From Acanthochlamys bracteata (lineage: Eukaryota; Streptophyta; Magnoliopsida; Pandanales; Velloziaceae), in contig CM034128.1 in the NCBI GenBank assembly GCA_019914995.1, positions 64,501 through 128,500 of the forward strand: a stretch of 64,000 nucleotides of DNA, in the 5' to 3' direction. Shown here piece by piece: positions 24,553 through 37,171 of this stretch. The notes below the pieces were generated by a model that saw only the letters and a program-made list of their open reading frames with translations, did no database searches and was not told where the DNA came from. Made by a program: the position numbers and the translations under genes. Each line of letters begins with the position of its first letter. The first letter of the stretch is position 1.

Positions 24553-26666
24553 TTATGCGAATGGAAGAATGTCCAGCGCGACTTTCTTCAGTGATGGCAT
24601 TTGGTCTTGCTCATGCAAGCAGATGTATCTTCCACCAACTTTTCTCAAAACTTTCCATGGGCCAGGATAAGACCTACAAGAGATTGAAACTTCAACAATT
24701 AGTTTGTCCATATACGGCTAATGAGCTAGAACAATCAGAATTTTCCTACAGAAACCAACTGGTTTGAACTCTCACATGATAATTATAGAATCCTTTTTGA
24801 ACTACATGAAAAGAGGTTGCCAATTGATTGCCTATACTTTTCATAGAGACTATCCACAAATACTTCCCACTACGATTTCTTCCAAGAACTAGTATCACTA
24901 CATTTTTAAAAGGGTGCATCTGATAAAGGAGATCTTGAAAGAATTGGCAATGCTTTTAAAAGGAAGCGTGGAATCCCAACCTGAATAAAGTTCCTCCTTT
25001 ACGGCCTTTAAAATTGTGAATGTAGTATGCAGTCTCTATCTTTGGCAAGAATGTCTTGGTTAGAGCTGCCAGCTTGGGGTAAAAGAACGACGGGTAATCT
25101 TAGCCTATTAAGGACAGTCTTGATACAGCTAAAAGAAATGCTTAAGTCTTAAAATCAATGAATAGTAATCATGAAAGGGATACATCCACTCCGTATCCTG
25201 TCCAACTCTCCGTTAAAGATAATTAGGCTTCTAGTAGTGCTAATGACTGCCTCTTTGTAAAGTTCTTCCACCACAAGCATTTCTGTACAATAACAAATTC
25301 ATGAAGTTAGAGGTAAGCTACCAGAGAAAAAGCATTGAACATGCAAAGAGCTACCATTAACATTGAAATATGGATATGCGACCAAGAACATTTCATCATC
25401 TGGCTTCACATGATCTCCCATTTTGACCTTGGAGACAAAAACAAAATCCTCAAAAAATGATGGTTTTGTTAGATAATCAAGCTTCAGCATAGTTCCTTCG
25501 AACACTGTTTGTTTTGCAAAATCCACCTCATTTGCCTCTGGAAAGAACTGAAAATTAGAGGGGAGAAGAACAAAACCCAGTTAACAAATATCTGATCTTG
25601 CTGAAGATCACGCTAATGTAGTCTAGCGAGTCATTTTCACAGATTTACTTAAATGTATATGATGTATTGGGGAAATTGCATGGTATGTCCTTATGAAAAC
25701 ACATCACCACTAATATACAAACTAACTTACAACTCTGGTCCGTGTAGCTTTCTCTGGGACTACAAAACGACCACAGAAGTCCCACATCAGTTGCATACTC
25801 TCCGTCATTTCATTCCCTCCTTCTCCATCACCTAAATTTAGAAAGTAAACGGGCATTGATCAGGAGTATATATGCAAGAATTCAAGTTAGACTATTAGCA
25901 AATCGATAAGATAGAGGACCTGGGACGGATTCCAAGCCTGAAGGTGGAAACTCAATCTCCTGTAGCGTATGCATTTGAGAAGCAGCAAATTAATTTCAAA
26001 GATGAGAAGAAGCTATCCCTTCCCTCATATGGTTCGTGAAGTGATAATGAATAACTCACCAATAGCTGCTTGCTGTCACTGAGAGCCAATTCAGTCGCTA
26101 GTTTTGCCTATGACAATGACCATCTTGGATTAGAGATTGCGTAGCATGTATACACCTTCTACGATTTACATACTGAGAATTCTAGCTAGAGTAGAATGAC
26201 TAAGAGGAGGCTGCAAGAATGAAGCCATGGGTACTGACTGCGTCTGGAGGGCATGGTAAGAATGTCACTGGGAGGAACTGAAGAATTGATTATTCAAAAC
26301 CTAATTACTGAACAAGATTATGAAACTGAAGAAAGTTTTCACAACAGACACTCAATACCTGATTGAGCAACTCTGAGTAATCGCGAGGGAAAGCGAAATC
26401 CGAAGCCACTGCTCCTCTGCTGCTTCTGGAAGAAGAATTAATTGCTCGATTCAATATCCCATTTTTAGCCGGTGAATATCTATTTCGAGCTCTAATCGCC
26501 TTCAAATATTCAAAACACAATCAGGAAAAACAGCACTAAATTTCATAGAAGAAAAATTGCAAATAAAAGAATATGTTGAAATGTTAAACACAGAACGATC
26601 CATCACCTGATTGCTGGACAACGGAGAGGTAATCATCATTATCATCGCTGAAGACGAGAGAATCAT
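24553..26666 (-). CDS. Chloroplast DUF1995-domain protein (LPA3-related)
   Basis: Nine minus-strand exons join in frame to 306 residues: 26666-26607, 26499-26359, 26107-26060, 25959-25920, 25831-25731, 25547-25355, 25282-25184, 25098-24981, 24673-24553. The first 50-60 residues (MILSSSAMIMMITSPLSSNQ, then a Ser/Arg/Asn-rich stretch) look like a plastid transit peptide. The mature part carries segments I associate with DUF1995 (PF09353): DYSELLNQAKLATELALSD, EIEFPPSGLESVPGDGEGG, MTESMQLMWDFC, FFPEANEVDFAKQTVFEG, NGELDRIRSGYYPSFFYPKL and CYPGPWKVLRK-like SYPGPWKVLRKVGGRYICLH. Relatives include LOW PSII ACCUMULATION 3 and the C-terminal extension of a plastid adenylate kinase. The biochemical role of the domain is unclear; LPA3 assists photosystem II assembly. 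All introns are GT-AG. The family assignment is from recall of these segments. Confidence 0.8.
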
Positions 26667-28329
26667 TGTCTTTCTTCTCTGTTTTCCAAATTTTTTAGCT
26701 TTTCCAAAATTTTGTGAGAATTTTTTCTCAGGAATGTTTGTTTTTTGAAAAATATCCGGACTTCAGCTATTTAGTTACCTCATCCGCAGATTTTCAAAAT
26801 AATATAATTGATTCATATTTTTTCTTATTTAATATTTAAAAAATGTGTTACTAAAAGCGTGTTTCAATCTAAGAGCTGATTTTATCGTTTACTTAAAAAT
26901 CACATTTTTAAACTTATTTAAAATAAAATATATTTAAAAATTGTCAAAATTTTATTTTAAAATTCATGTTTTAATACTGAATAAAATTTAACAATTCAGT
27001 GGTACTAAATATTTGTAATTTTAAATTTTTATAAAGCAAATTTAATATTAAAATAAACACCTACTAAGTATCGCCAAGTGAATTTCAAAATTTTAAAATT
27101 AAATAAAAATAAAATTTAAAATAATAAATAAAAATAATGTATAAAATAATATATATAATAAAGTTTCGTGTAAATATAAAAATAAGTTTTAAAATAATAA
27201 TTGAAGTATTCGGTTATCATTGGAATAAGCCCCTAACTCAAGCCGAGCCGAACCGAGCCGAGCAAGGTAAAAAGCCGAGCCGGGTTGAGCTCGCGAGAAT
27301 CACTATAATAATTACATTATTATAATATAATTGTAGAGAGTTTGGACTTTGGAAATTGGAATGATAAAATCAAACAGAAAAGTGTAAACCAGAAACGAAG
27401 ATTGTTATTATTAAAAAAGAAAAGAGAAAGGAAAAGGTATAAAGAAGAAGAGGAAGTAGGCGGGAGAGCTAAGGCTGCGAGAGATCGAAGAAAGAGAGAG
27501 AGAAATTAATTTCTTCGAAAGATTGGTTTATTCGATGCCGACGAAATCTCAGGCGACGGATTCCTGCTAATGCTTCAGCTAGAGATGTGATTTTTGAATG
27601 AGGTTTGAGGTTTGTGTTCTTATTAGTATTAGCTTTTAAAAAGTTCTTGTCCCATTTCAGGGTTTTATTCTTGTTTTAAGGGCTTGATCTCTGGGTTTAG
27701 ATTGTGCTGATCTTTAGAGTTTCTGTGGGTTTACGGGCAACTGATCAACTAATTGTAGGTTCTCTTGATTATATATTTCGGTGGAGTGCAATTTGCGCGT
27801 TGAAGAATTTTGATTTCTGGCTTTTTTTGTGTAATCTACATTACGCGTTGAAGATTTTCTAGTCTAACAATAGATTATTTTTTGAATGATTAGCCTTTCG
27901 TCAAATGTAATTGGCTGAGATTACAATTTTTAGGCAGTTGTTGAACAACTGGAGTTTAATTTCTGAACTCATCAGTCTCCAACAAGATCAATCTATCAAC
28001 TCTAGACAACATTTTCTGGGTTGGGTTAAATGTATCTTAGTTAGGATAACACAAAGATTTATTTGTTACCCTGTCATGTTATGCACTTGATGATGCTTTT
28101 GCTGGGTTCTGCTATCATTATTTGTATCAGCTTGGGTTCGTTTAACATTATATAATCTTCTCGTTTTCACTGGCATGTTGTAGGAAATGGAACAATATCT
28201 TGTATCATTGTAATATAATCTTATTCGTTCCTGCATTTGCTAAATAAACTAAACTAAGACTCATTTTGGACATGAATTCAGGCTGGAATTGGAGTCACTC
28301 TGCATTGAAAGTTGGATTTTGACATAAGT
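26667..28329. other. Spacer and 5' UTR of the coiled-coil gene
   Basis: 26750-27220 is AT-rich without genes. A short run of GAGCCGA-like units (GCCGAGCCGAACCGAGCC) lies at about 27240-27285. From about 27480 the sequence looks like a 5' leader, and a probable 5' UTR intron runs from a donor after 27602 to an acceptor before 28282, placing the first coding exon at 28330. The UTR intron is inferred from splice consensus only. Confidence 0.4.
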
Positions 28330-30414
28330 ATGAGACCGGAAAAAAATGGAACCTTACAAAGAGGAAGGAATGTGAATAGATTTGACACTCAAGGGCCCAA
28401 TTGGGTCCTCATTGCAGGTGGTGCTTTGCTTGGGACGTTGTCCATCAGGCTAGTATGCAAGCTTAAGCAGGCCTTTGAAGCAAAACGGTCAACTAATGAG
28501 AGCAAAGGTCGGTGCCCTCTTCCTGCAATCCAGTTACCGTTTTTTTATGCATCTATTTTTGACATTCTAGTTTTCTGTTTGAATAGGAATTGGCAAAGGT
28601 GCACCTAGGAGAGGTCTGGGAGCATGCCAATCACATGCAAATTTTCACCCTTTTGCTCAGTTAAAGGATAGATGCTGTAATTGTAAATCAGGTGATCTTT
28701 TTATTCTGTATTTTGACTCACTCATGATGCTGCTGCCTGCTGCTTTACATTGCTCCAAAAGTTAGGCTGTGCAGATACCATCTTCCTCCTCAAACATGTC
28801 TTTCTTATCCGAAATGCACTATCGCACTGTGATGCGTAACTTGTATGTGAGGGTTTCCTAATCTCATTCGCTTTTAAAAAATGCCTCTTGCTTAGAGTTA
28901 CCCTTCAAGGTACCTTGAGCCCTTAGCATATGGTAGTTGAAGTACATTGATTGTTGTATATGAGCTGAGTGGTTATCCACTATGGTGAAACAAACATAGG
29001 TTGGCTCAATATTGAACTGATCTTATTAAGATCCAACTTTTAGCTTATCAATTGAAGTTTGAATTGTTAATAGAATCTGCTAGCACCCCAGATCCTTTCA
29101 AACTAAGTACAAAGGAGTGGACTCTGAACTTGCAGTTCTAATAATAGGTATTTAGCACCTGATACTTCCGTGGGTGATCAAATATGTCATGTATAAATTT
29201 GTGATCCGGTGATTCAGAGCTGCTTATTTGTTATTAGTTTGTAGTTTTGTTTAGGCAATGACACACACTCTCAACATTAGGCAATGCATATTTTATAGAT
29301 ATACAGCATCACATTCTATCAGTTTAGTAGAGTTTAACTTTATGCTTTCAGATTTACTGCTGTTCAGACTCTTGATTTGCATCAGTCTTCATTTTCTTAG
29401 AAGCCTTGAACTAGTGTAGTCTTCTTGCATAATCTTTGCCTTAAGCCTTCAATCCGCAAGTAAGATGACATGACTTGGGTGCAGGATTTTGTCTTTTAAT
29501 GCTGTGTTTATTGAGGAATTTAATTTCTGAACATTGTCGAATTCATCAAATTTGATACTTGTATTTGTAATAATGTCTTTAGAGGAATTCATGCTGCGAC
29601 ATTTATGCTTTACTGGTACCTTGCTACAGAATTGTGCCAACTTGAACTGATATGATTTCATCAATATGTGGCAGGGCTCTCTGGAGGTTCAGTGGAATCA
29701 AAAACTGCCCAGGAAGATGCTGATCTAACTCTTCCCCTAGTGAATGTTTCAGCAGTAGAATCTATTCAAAGAAATGGAGTTATGTGGGAATCATCCCCTG
29801 ATAGGCTTGAGCTGCAACCGAAACCGTTTCACCGCTCAAACAGTTCAGATTCGCCCTGTTTCTCAGAATCTGGGTCTGATATTTATACCAAAAGAGAAGT
29901 CATACAGAAGCTACGTCGACAACTTAAAAGAAGGGACGAAATGATACTTGAGATGCAGGAGCAGATCGCAAACCTCCAGAGTTCTTTAAGTGTTCAAATG
30001 AATCACTCTGCGAATCTCCAGTCTCAGATTGATTCTGTAACCCGAGATTTACTTGATTCTGAAAGAGAAATTCAGCGGCTCAGGAGGGTTATCGCAAATA
30101 ATTGTGTTGCTGAGGCTGACGCACCAGAAATGCATGTTAACTTGAGCAACCGGAAACCAGGATCTACAAATGGACACATGAATGGATATCTTAATAGTGT
30201 ACTTCATGTCGAAACGAATGGCGTTGGAGTGGAGAAAGGACAGGGAGATGAGGAGAGGGTTGAGATGTTGAAGAAAGAGATTGGAGAATTGAGGGAAGTG
30301 ATTGAAGGGAAGGACTTCCTGCTACAGAGCTACAAGGAGCAAAAGATAGAGCTCTGTGCTAAGATTAAGGACATGCAGTTGAGGCTTGACTCACAGATGC
30401 CGAGTATATTGTAA
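28330..30414 (+). CDS. Membrane-anchored coiled-coil protein (ELKS/CAST-like in plant annotations)
   Basis: Exons 28330-28507, 28587-28691 and 29675-30414 join in phase 1 to 340 residues. One hydrophobic segment at about residues 25-43 (NWVLIAGGALLGTLSIRLVC) is a likely membrane anchor near the N terminus. A Cys-rich patch (CCNCKSG) ends exon 2. The conserved block VMWESSPDRLELQPKPFHRS precedes two predicted coiled coils, at about 167-238 (TKREVIQKLRRQLKRRDEMI) and 295-335. I recall plant relatives annotated as ELKS/Rab6-interacting/CAST family proteins, but that label rests on coiled-coil similarity, so a vesicle-tethering role is not established. The start at 28330 is the first ATG in the open frame after the probable UTR intron. 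Confidence 0.75.
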
Positions 30415-31751
30415 GACTTGGATACAATCTGTTGTCCTTTCTGTCATGGTTTTGGTGTTCGACAGTGAGATGTTTGTTTTTTAATCTAATCTTCCCATCA
30501 TCCTACTAGGTTTCTCTTCTGATTCAGTTTCTCTTGTTTGTATAGTGCTTTTTAAATGCAGTTTTGCCTTTACCAAAAATCTTCTTTACGAGTGTGGACA
30601 TGGTCTGAATGTGATTAGTGTGCAGCAGTCAAGTCGTTCCATGATCAAATAGGGTGATGGAAAGGTTGTTGGATTTCCTTCATCGAAGAGGCGTTGCACA
30701 GGTATCGGTTTTCTATGCAAGAAGCTGCTATCCATGCCGCAGGTTTGTAGTTTGGAATGTGTCAGCTCAAAGTAATGATAGACATACTTGCTTTCTTTTG
30801 CCTTAACATAGCAATTTTATTGAATTCTTTGAGCAAGCGAGAAGCATCTGTATGTCTGCTGTAAAGTTTTCTTGGTAGCTTGCTAGGAGTTTTCTGTACT
30901 CTGATGATCGGAGTATTTTTCAAGTACTTTCTGTGGTTGTAAACAGAAGCAGATTTATTCTTTGTTTGCCTACGAAGAAAACTTGGCATATTATTTACAT
31001 CAAGCAGAGTTCTTGTGGGTATACCGTTGAAATGTATTGTACGTATTGAATGAATGATAGATCTTTCATTTGCTACTCAAATTAAAAGTGCGTGCTTGCT
31101 TTCGTGCTTGTGTAATTTTTGAGATACGATTTAGAAGTAAATAGCAACTCGTTATCAGTTTGTCATAGCATGTTTTTATTCTTAACTTCAATCCAAGCAA
31201 ATAATTTTAATTTTCTCATTCTTTTGTTTTGAGAAGTGTTTGCTACTAGCCTACTACGCATGCGTAGCCCTTCAATTCCGCTATTTTTCAGAGTAAGAAA
31301 CCAAAAACACAAAAAAATAAGACGCTTTTACAGGAACTATATCGTAAAACAAAGGAAACCATTTTTCAGTAAGCACCCTCAACGTTTGTCATTGTCCGGG
31401 AATGCAACTGAATCCCAGTAGAAAAACTTCGAGCTCCGGCTCCGGCGACAACTCCAACTGTGAGGATAAGAAACAAATTTCTATAGTTGAGATATACACG
31501 CACTGTGAAGATTCTTATAGAGTGATTGATTTCAGTGAGATTGATTAATTGATCTATTCGAACCAGTATCAGATCCACAGAGAGATCCGGAGATTCATTG
31601 TTAGAGATTTGTTTTCTGAATAAGTGAATTTATAGGGCGAGTGATTCAATAGAGAGAGAGAGAGAGTGATTCAATAATCCAGAATCAGATTTAGTGGGAG
31701 ATCCTCAGATAGCGTGAGAGAGGGGTTGAAGGTTACAGCCTGGCGCCGGAG
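30415..31751. other. Spacer
   Basis: 3' flank of the coiled-coil gene, then the former 5' leader of the syntaxin pseudogene with a (GA)n run at about 31651-31666. No gene is supported. Confidence 0.45.
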
Positions 31752-33473
31752 ATGGCGACGAGGAGCAGAACACAAGTGTTCAGGAAGTATAGGGACCTCT
31801 ACGAAGCGTCCGATCGCCAGCAACTGCGTCAACATCCGGCCGCGGTGGTACTGGAGGACCTGTTGTCGAGATGACGTCACTGCTTCACCCTAACAGGTCT
31901 TACACTCTGCTCAGCACCGACTCCAGGTGCATGGAGGTGTGTAGATCGATCTCTGTTTTTCGTTTCTGTTGTTTTGTAGCAATTGTCTTTTTGAGAGAAA
32001 TTTTGTTAATCTATTGTTAATCTACTGAGATTTTTTTACCGGTACTCGTTTTATTATCCCTAATAGTTGATGGAAATGGAATCTAGTGCTTTGTAGAGCT
32101 CAACCTGAGAATGCATTACATTGGTGTTATTGCTGCATATACAAGTTTTAGCGGAGTTAATGATTCATCTTCTGTTCTTACATTTATACTGTTTGTGGGA
32201 AAAAATGACGAAGATGGAATTAGTTCTAGGTGAAGCTCAGCTAGTAGTTGTGATTTGGATTATTGGATTATTGGAAAATGACTTAGTCCAAGTTATTTTG
32301 TTGCTATAGTTCTTTCCAAGTTTCAAACTGGACTTATATGCTAGTAGTTCCTGATCTCGTGAATGTGTGTGGACAAGGAATTTGTGCTAGATAGAGGCAA
32401 ATGCTGGTTTGTCATGGAGAAAACATTAATGCTTTTGGTTTTTCTCCATGAAAATGTTTTGCAGGTCAAGTATGCTTTTACTATTAACATGCTTGAGTAT
32501 TCAAGTAGTGGTGAATTCGAGTCTCTGAAAAGCTATAACTAGCAGGAAAGCTGATTGCTAGGTCTTTGCACTATATTTACTTGCTCTGAACTTGAAATGC
32601 CAGGAGCTTATGAGAAATGTATATGTTTATGATTGTTTCTGAAGCAAATAGAAGCTTGCAGATGATATTCCTTCAATTTCATAAAATTATATGAAAGATC
32701 TAGACTAGATTTTAAGAGGTCTAGTTTATTTTGTGCAGCAGAGGGCAACTCGCGATTGGGTTACCTCCAGCTTGGGTAGATGTTTCTGAAGAAATTTCTG
32801 CAGATATACAACGTGCACGGGTGAAAATTTTCGAGCTGGTAAAAGCCCATGCCAAAGCTTTAATGCCATCTTTTGGAGAGGGGGAAGAGGACCAGCTCAC
32901 AATAGAGGCTTTGACACAAGAGGTAACAAGTTTGTTGAAGATGTCCGAGAAAAGGCTCCAAAGACTCTCTTCAAGTGAAGCTTCGCTAATGTTCGAAAGA
33001 ATGTTCAGGTAGGTCATGTTGTTCTCGTGAATTGTCACTCACTTGATCCAATATTCTATTATCAGCATTTCCCTTTGCAAACAACTCTCGAAAAAGTAGA
33101 CCTATGGTAAGGTGCTGTGAGATTAGTCCTCTCTCCGTATAGTATTGCTAACCAAACCAATATTGAGCAATTTGAATTTGTGGCTGACATAATTTTAATG
33201 TCAAGCTTCTCTGACATTATTCTGAAGCTTGTATGAACGAGCATGTAAACCAAATTTATATAAAGCTTCTTTACTGTCTACTGATAAGTGCCATCTAAAA
33301 CTGTTATCCAGGCTAGATAATTAGTTTTTATGCAAGTTCTTCTTCAAAATAATGCTCATTATGAGTCCACTAATTTTCAGGCTGAGAGAACTCAGAGAAA
33401 GGGGGGAATGGTGATGTGTGCCACTGTTCTCATGATAATGTGCTTCATTATGCTAGTTCTACTCGTCCTCTAA
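31752..33473 (+). pseudogene. SYP4: SYP41/42/43-type syntaxin pseudogene
   Basis: Three exon remnants with splice sites are recognisable. Exon 1 (31752-31926) begins MATRSRTQVFRKYRD, then a one-base deletion shifts the frame; the expected GGTGGPVVEMTSLLHPNRSY continues in another frame. Exon 2 (32739-33008) encodes GLPPAWVDVSEEISADIQRA and the following helix, and has a second frameshift (two extra bases) just before the donor. The last exon (33381-33473) encodes AERTQRKGGMV and the C-terminal membrane anchor, ending in a stop a few residues earlier than I recall for SYP4 proteins. All middle exons, including the Qa-SNARE motif, are missing: only 372 bp separate exon 2 from the last exon. SYP4 syntaxins act in fusion at the trans-Golgi network; this copy cannot make one. 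Retained introns point to a segmental duplicate rather than a retrocopy. Confidence 0.85.
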
Positions 33474-36400
33474 GTCTATATTATTTTGACCACAAGTTAG
33501 GATGTAAATAATTGATGTAATTTTAGTGGTGTGTCCTGCATCATTCCTTCATTAGAAATGAAATTCAGGTAGAATATTGTCAAAAGCCTGACAATGCAAT
33601 TACGCCTTATAGTTGTTCTCAACCAAGATATCAGTTGCATCTCAAGAAGTTCGTCTTGGCTGTGAAGAGGTTTGGTTCTTTTGGAGGAAGACTTGGTGCA
33701 TTGTCTCCTCTAACAAGTCAGCAGTGAAAGTTAGTTTTCCTTCTCTCTGTCATATTTAGCAGCAATATTCTCGTCGGTATTGGAAGGAGCTCTCTTCCAC
33801 CATCATTCTTTTTTTTGTAAGCAATATTCATTACTATGAGGTTTCTGCACTTTTGCATGTCATTTCAAAATGTAAAAGATGACTTTTACACTGCCTCCCT
33901 TCTTTTGCAGAAGGGAGGAAACCAGCATTTTATCATGCGGCTTCTCCAGTTGTTTGGTTGATACCGAAAGAACCTTGCAATCATATGCCTACACCTTGTG
34001 CTACGGTGATGTCTTCATTTTTCCTTTCTATTTCTGACCAGGCTTGCAGAATCTATGAATTCGTTGCGCAGAGAACTTTTTGCTGAATATTTGATTGGTG
34101 AAGATTCAAACAGCAAGTAACATTCTTATTTCTTTCGTTTTGCTTTCAGTGTCCATATATCACATGCTGGAAGAGCAAACACCAAAAGCCACACACAGTA
34201 CCATAACCACCGTATGAAACTCTTCTACAGGCACTCGCTTCAATATTTGTTATAAAGAGGTGGCACGTTTATTTTGGGGGGACCAGGAGCACAGGTGTTT
34301 ACGGATGCCGTTTGTTCGTTCACATGAAAAAGGTGAAAGTTTCTAAAACTTCAATCTCAAAATAAAAATAAAAAAAATAATAATAATAATAATAAAACTT
34401 AATTTCCTTGATAATCATCAATGTAATAATGCCGTTTGCCGAAATCAAACATCAATCTAATGCCGTTACTGACATTTTTGCAAGTTTGTGCCGTTACTTG
34501 TGGTTGGAACTTGGAATTGGAAGTAGAACTACTAGTGTTTGGCGCTAATTGATGATGTTGTGATAGGTGTGCAAATCAATGCGCAGGTTTTACGGTGACA
34601 CAAATTAGGGGCTGTTTGGTTCAGCTTTTCCCCGATCCTACTTTTCAATTCTTCATTTTATATTTTTCAATACATATTTTATAAGTATATAAAAAATTTA
34701 TTTAAAAATTTAGAAAGTGTAGAAAAATTCTATTGAGTGAGATCTTTTTATTACATATTTTTATTATTTTTTTGGAAGTAAAAAAATTAGAGCTCGTTTT
34801 TAAAAAAAAATAAAAATATTTTTCATTTTATAAAAATTCCATTTCATAAGTAATCCCAAACGGCCCCTTAGTATCGGAACTGGGATGACCCTTTTTTTCT
34901 TTTTATTTTTATTATTTGGATAATAAACTCGCGAACTGGGCTGGCTGGCATCTTTCTAATGCAAGTACATGCATCAAGACGCAAATTGGAATAATTTATT
35001 AGACGTTTTGGCGGCGGTGCTTATATAAAAAAAAAAAAATTCGTAAAAAAAGTTTTTAGATATTTTATTTTAGAAATAGTTTAAAAATAAAAATATATGT
35101 ATAATTATTTTATAATATATAATTTATTTATATTTTAAAAACTTATTTTATAAAATTATTTATTATTTTGTTTAGAATTGAAATGAAATTTTTTGGACTG
35201 AAAAAGCACTCCCAAAATGCAGTATTAATTACGTTGGAGCGGAGTAAATTAGAAGAGGGTCCTACTACGCAAATGGAATGCAACGGATGCAAATTACATG
35301 AATAATTCTACGCTCTCCTTACAAACTCTCGACATATAATCCCTATATATTAATTTACTTTTTTCATAATAAAGTTTTCAATATTTGAAAACTTTGGATC
35401 ATGATTTAGACATCATTTTTATTTGCAAGATAAAGAATTCTACACAATTTTATACTTGTATATCAAATTTGCTTGCTTTGCTAAATTGAGAAAAACTGTA
35501 TGATTCAACTACGACAAACGGTAAAAACTTAGATTATTATAAAATTATGATGTTGGGATCACACTCTAAGCTAATCGTTAGGGAGTGCTTTTGAAAAAAA
35601 AAATTTAAAAAATAAGTTTTTTTAGTAAAATAAATTAATAATAACATTTTATAATTTAAATATTTTTATGTATTTTTTAATTTTTTAAATAAATTTATAA
35701 AATATTATAAAATTTATTTAAAATATAACATAAAATAAGTTAAAAAAACCAAAATGTTATAAATTTAATGTTTAAAGTTCACTGAAATAGTAAATTGTCA
35801 TTTAAAACAGAAGATTTTTGAAGGATTATTTTGTTGGAATGCTTGGAGACCATTGAACGTTTCTTTTCTTCTTCTGTATTACTGGCTCTACTGTGAACTA
35901 TATTAGAACGGAGGTTCAAAATCTGTAGTTTGTAATAGAAAGCAGCGTACGATAAGGATGGCGGTTGCTGAAGGGACAAGATACCGGGTGTAGGTGTTTT
36001 AGGTGCTCGGGAGTCGGGAACAGGCAGCTACGCTGTCTCTCCCTTCCCCAACCAAGTCGAACCAAACCAAACGAGACCAAAATCCTTATAGTTTCCTTCT
36101 CCCTCTCTTTATTTATCAAAATTAAATTTTATTACAACGAATTGTTATAAGAAAGTGGAAACGCTAGTAATTCATTTGAATTATTTCCCAACTTTGATGA
36201 TAATTTATTTTTTTCTTTCTTTTTGGACGAAAATTTGATGATAAAATCACAACACATTGTCAATTTGTACGAAGAATTTAAAATTTAAATGTGAAAAGAA
36301 AAAGAAATCGCTGTCCTGTCTTGTCCTTACGCGAGAGATACCGATCTGTTTCGATCTATAAATACGACAACATTAACTTCATCTCTCTTTCTCTCCGCCG

Positions 36401-36617
36401 CCCTTGTTCTTCTTCTTCACTTCTTCACACCAAATGTGTTCACCGGCGGAGCACCACATTGCCACCACCGCCTCTCAACTTCGTCCAAACCTAGCCTAGA
36501 GATTCACCGGTCTTCAACCACATTCCAACCCATTTCTCCTCTCTCTCTCTCTTTCGAAAGTTCTAGAAGTTACTCACCGGCGAGAACCAGATCGCTTGTT
36601 ATATAAAGCAAGGAAAG
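33474..36617. other. Transposon-rich spacer
   Basis: No gene supported over 3.1 kb. It holds a (TAA)n microsatellite at about 34373-34395, a Harbinger-type MITE at 34608-34867, a second possible inverted-repeat element at about 35003-35218, and AT-rich sequence. A 5' leader with CT-rich tracts precedes the GRF start at 36618. Confidence 0.5.
34608..34867. mobile_element. Tourist/PIF-Harbinger-like MITE, 260 bp
   Basis: The left end GGGGCTGTTTGGTTC and the reverse complement of the right end, GGGGCCGTTTGGGAT, form terminal inverted repeats. The element is flanked on both sides by TTA (34605-34607 and 34868-34870), the 3-bp target-site duplication typical of PIF/Harbinger elements. The interior is A/T-rich and non-coding, so it would have relied on a transposase in trans. 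Confidence 0.75.
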
Positions 36618-37126
36618 ATGGGGAGTGTTGCGGTGGCAGGGTTTACGGCAGCGCAGTGGGAAGAGTTGGAGAGACAAGCCATGATTTACAAGCATTTTGC
36701 CGCTGGATTACCTGTGCCCCACGACCTCTTACTCTCCCTCCGCCGTGTTCCGGCTACTTCCGCCCCCACCGGCCTGCAGAACTCTTCTTCTGGTCCGCCG
36801 CCGTATTTCTATCACCCTAGCTGTAAGTTCAATATCTTTCTTTCTGTTTGATTTCAGTTGATTTGTTTGATCTGCGGAGTGCTAGTAGACTCCGGCTTGT
36901 TGTACTCGTTGTTGATGTTGTTCTTCTCATTGGTTATGATTTGTAACGTAGACTGGTATTTTGTTGTTGTGGATGATGATGTTCTACACTGTAGCTGTAG
37001 CTGTAGTTGTAGTTGTAGTTTAGTTAACTCTTACGAGATCTGTTTCTCTTTCAGTTGCCACCTCATTTATTTGATCCTTAGATGAAGTTGTGGACCAAAA
37101 ACATTTTTGTGGACTTGTAAGTCTGT

Positions 37127-37171
<45 letters not shown>

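Noticed and set aside
27235-27290. GAGCCGA-like repeated words
   Set aside because: Too short and irregular to call a regulatory array or satellite.
33880-34130. Possible exon-like pieces downstream of the syntaxin pseudogene
   Set aside because: Short in-frame pieces next to AG dinucleotides, but no consistent frame or recognisable protein; not part of SYP4.
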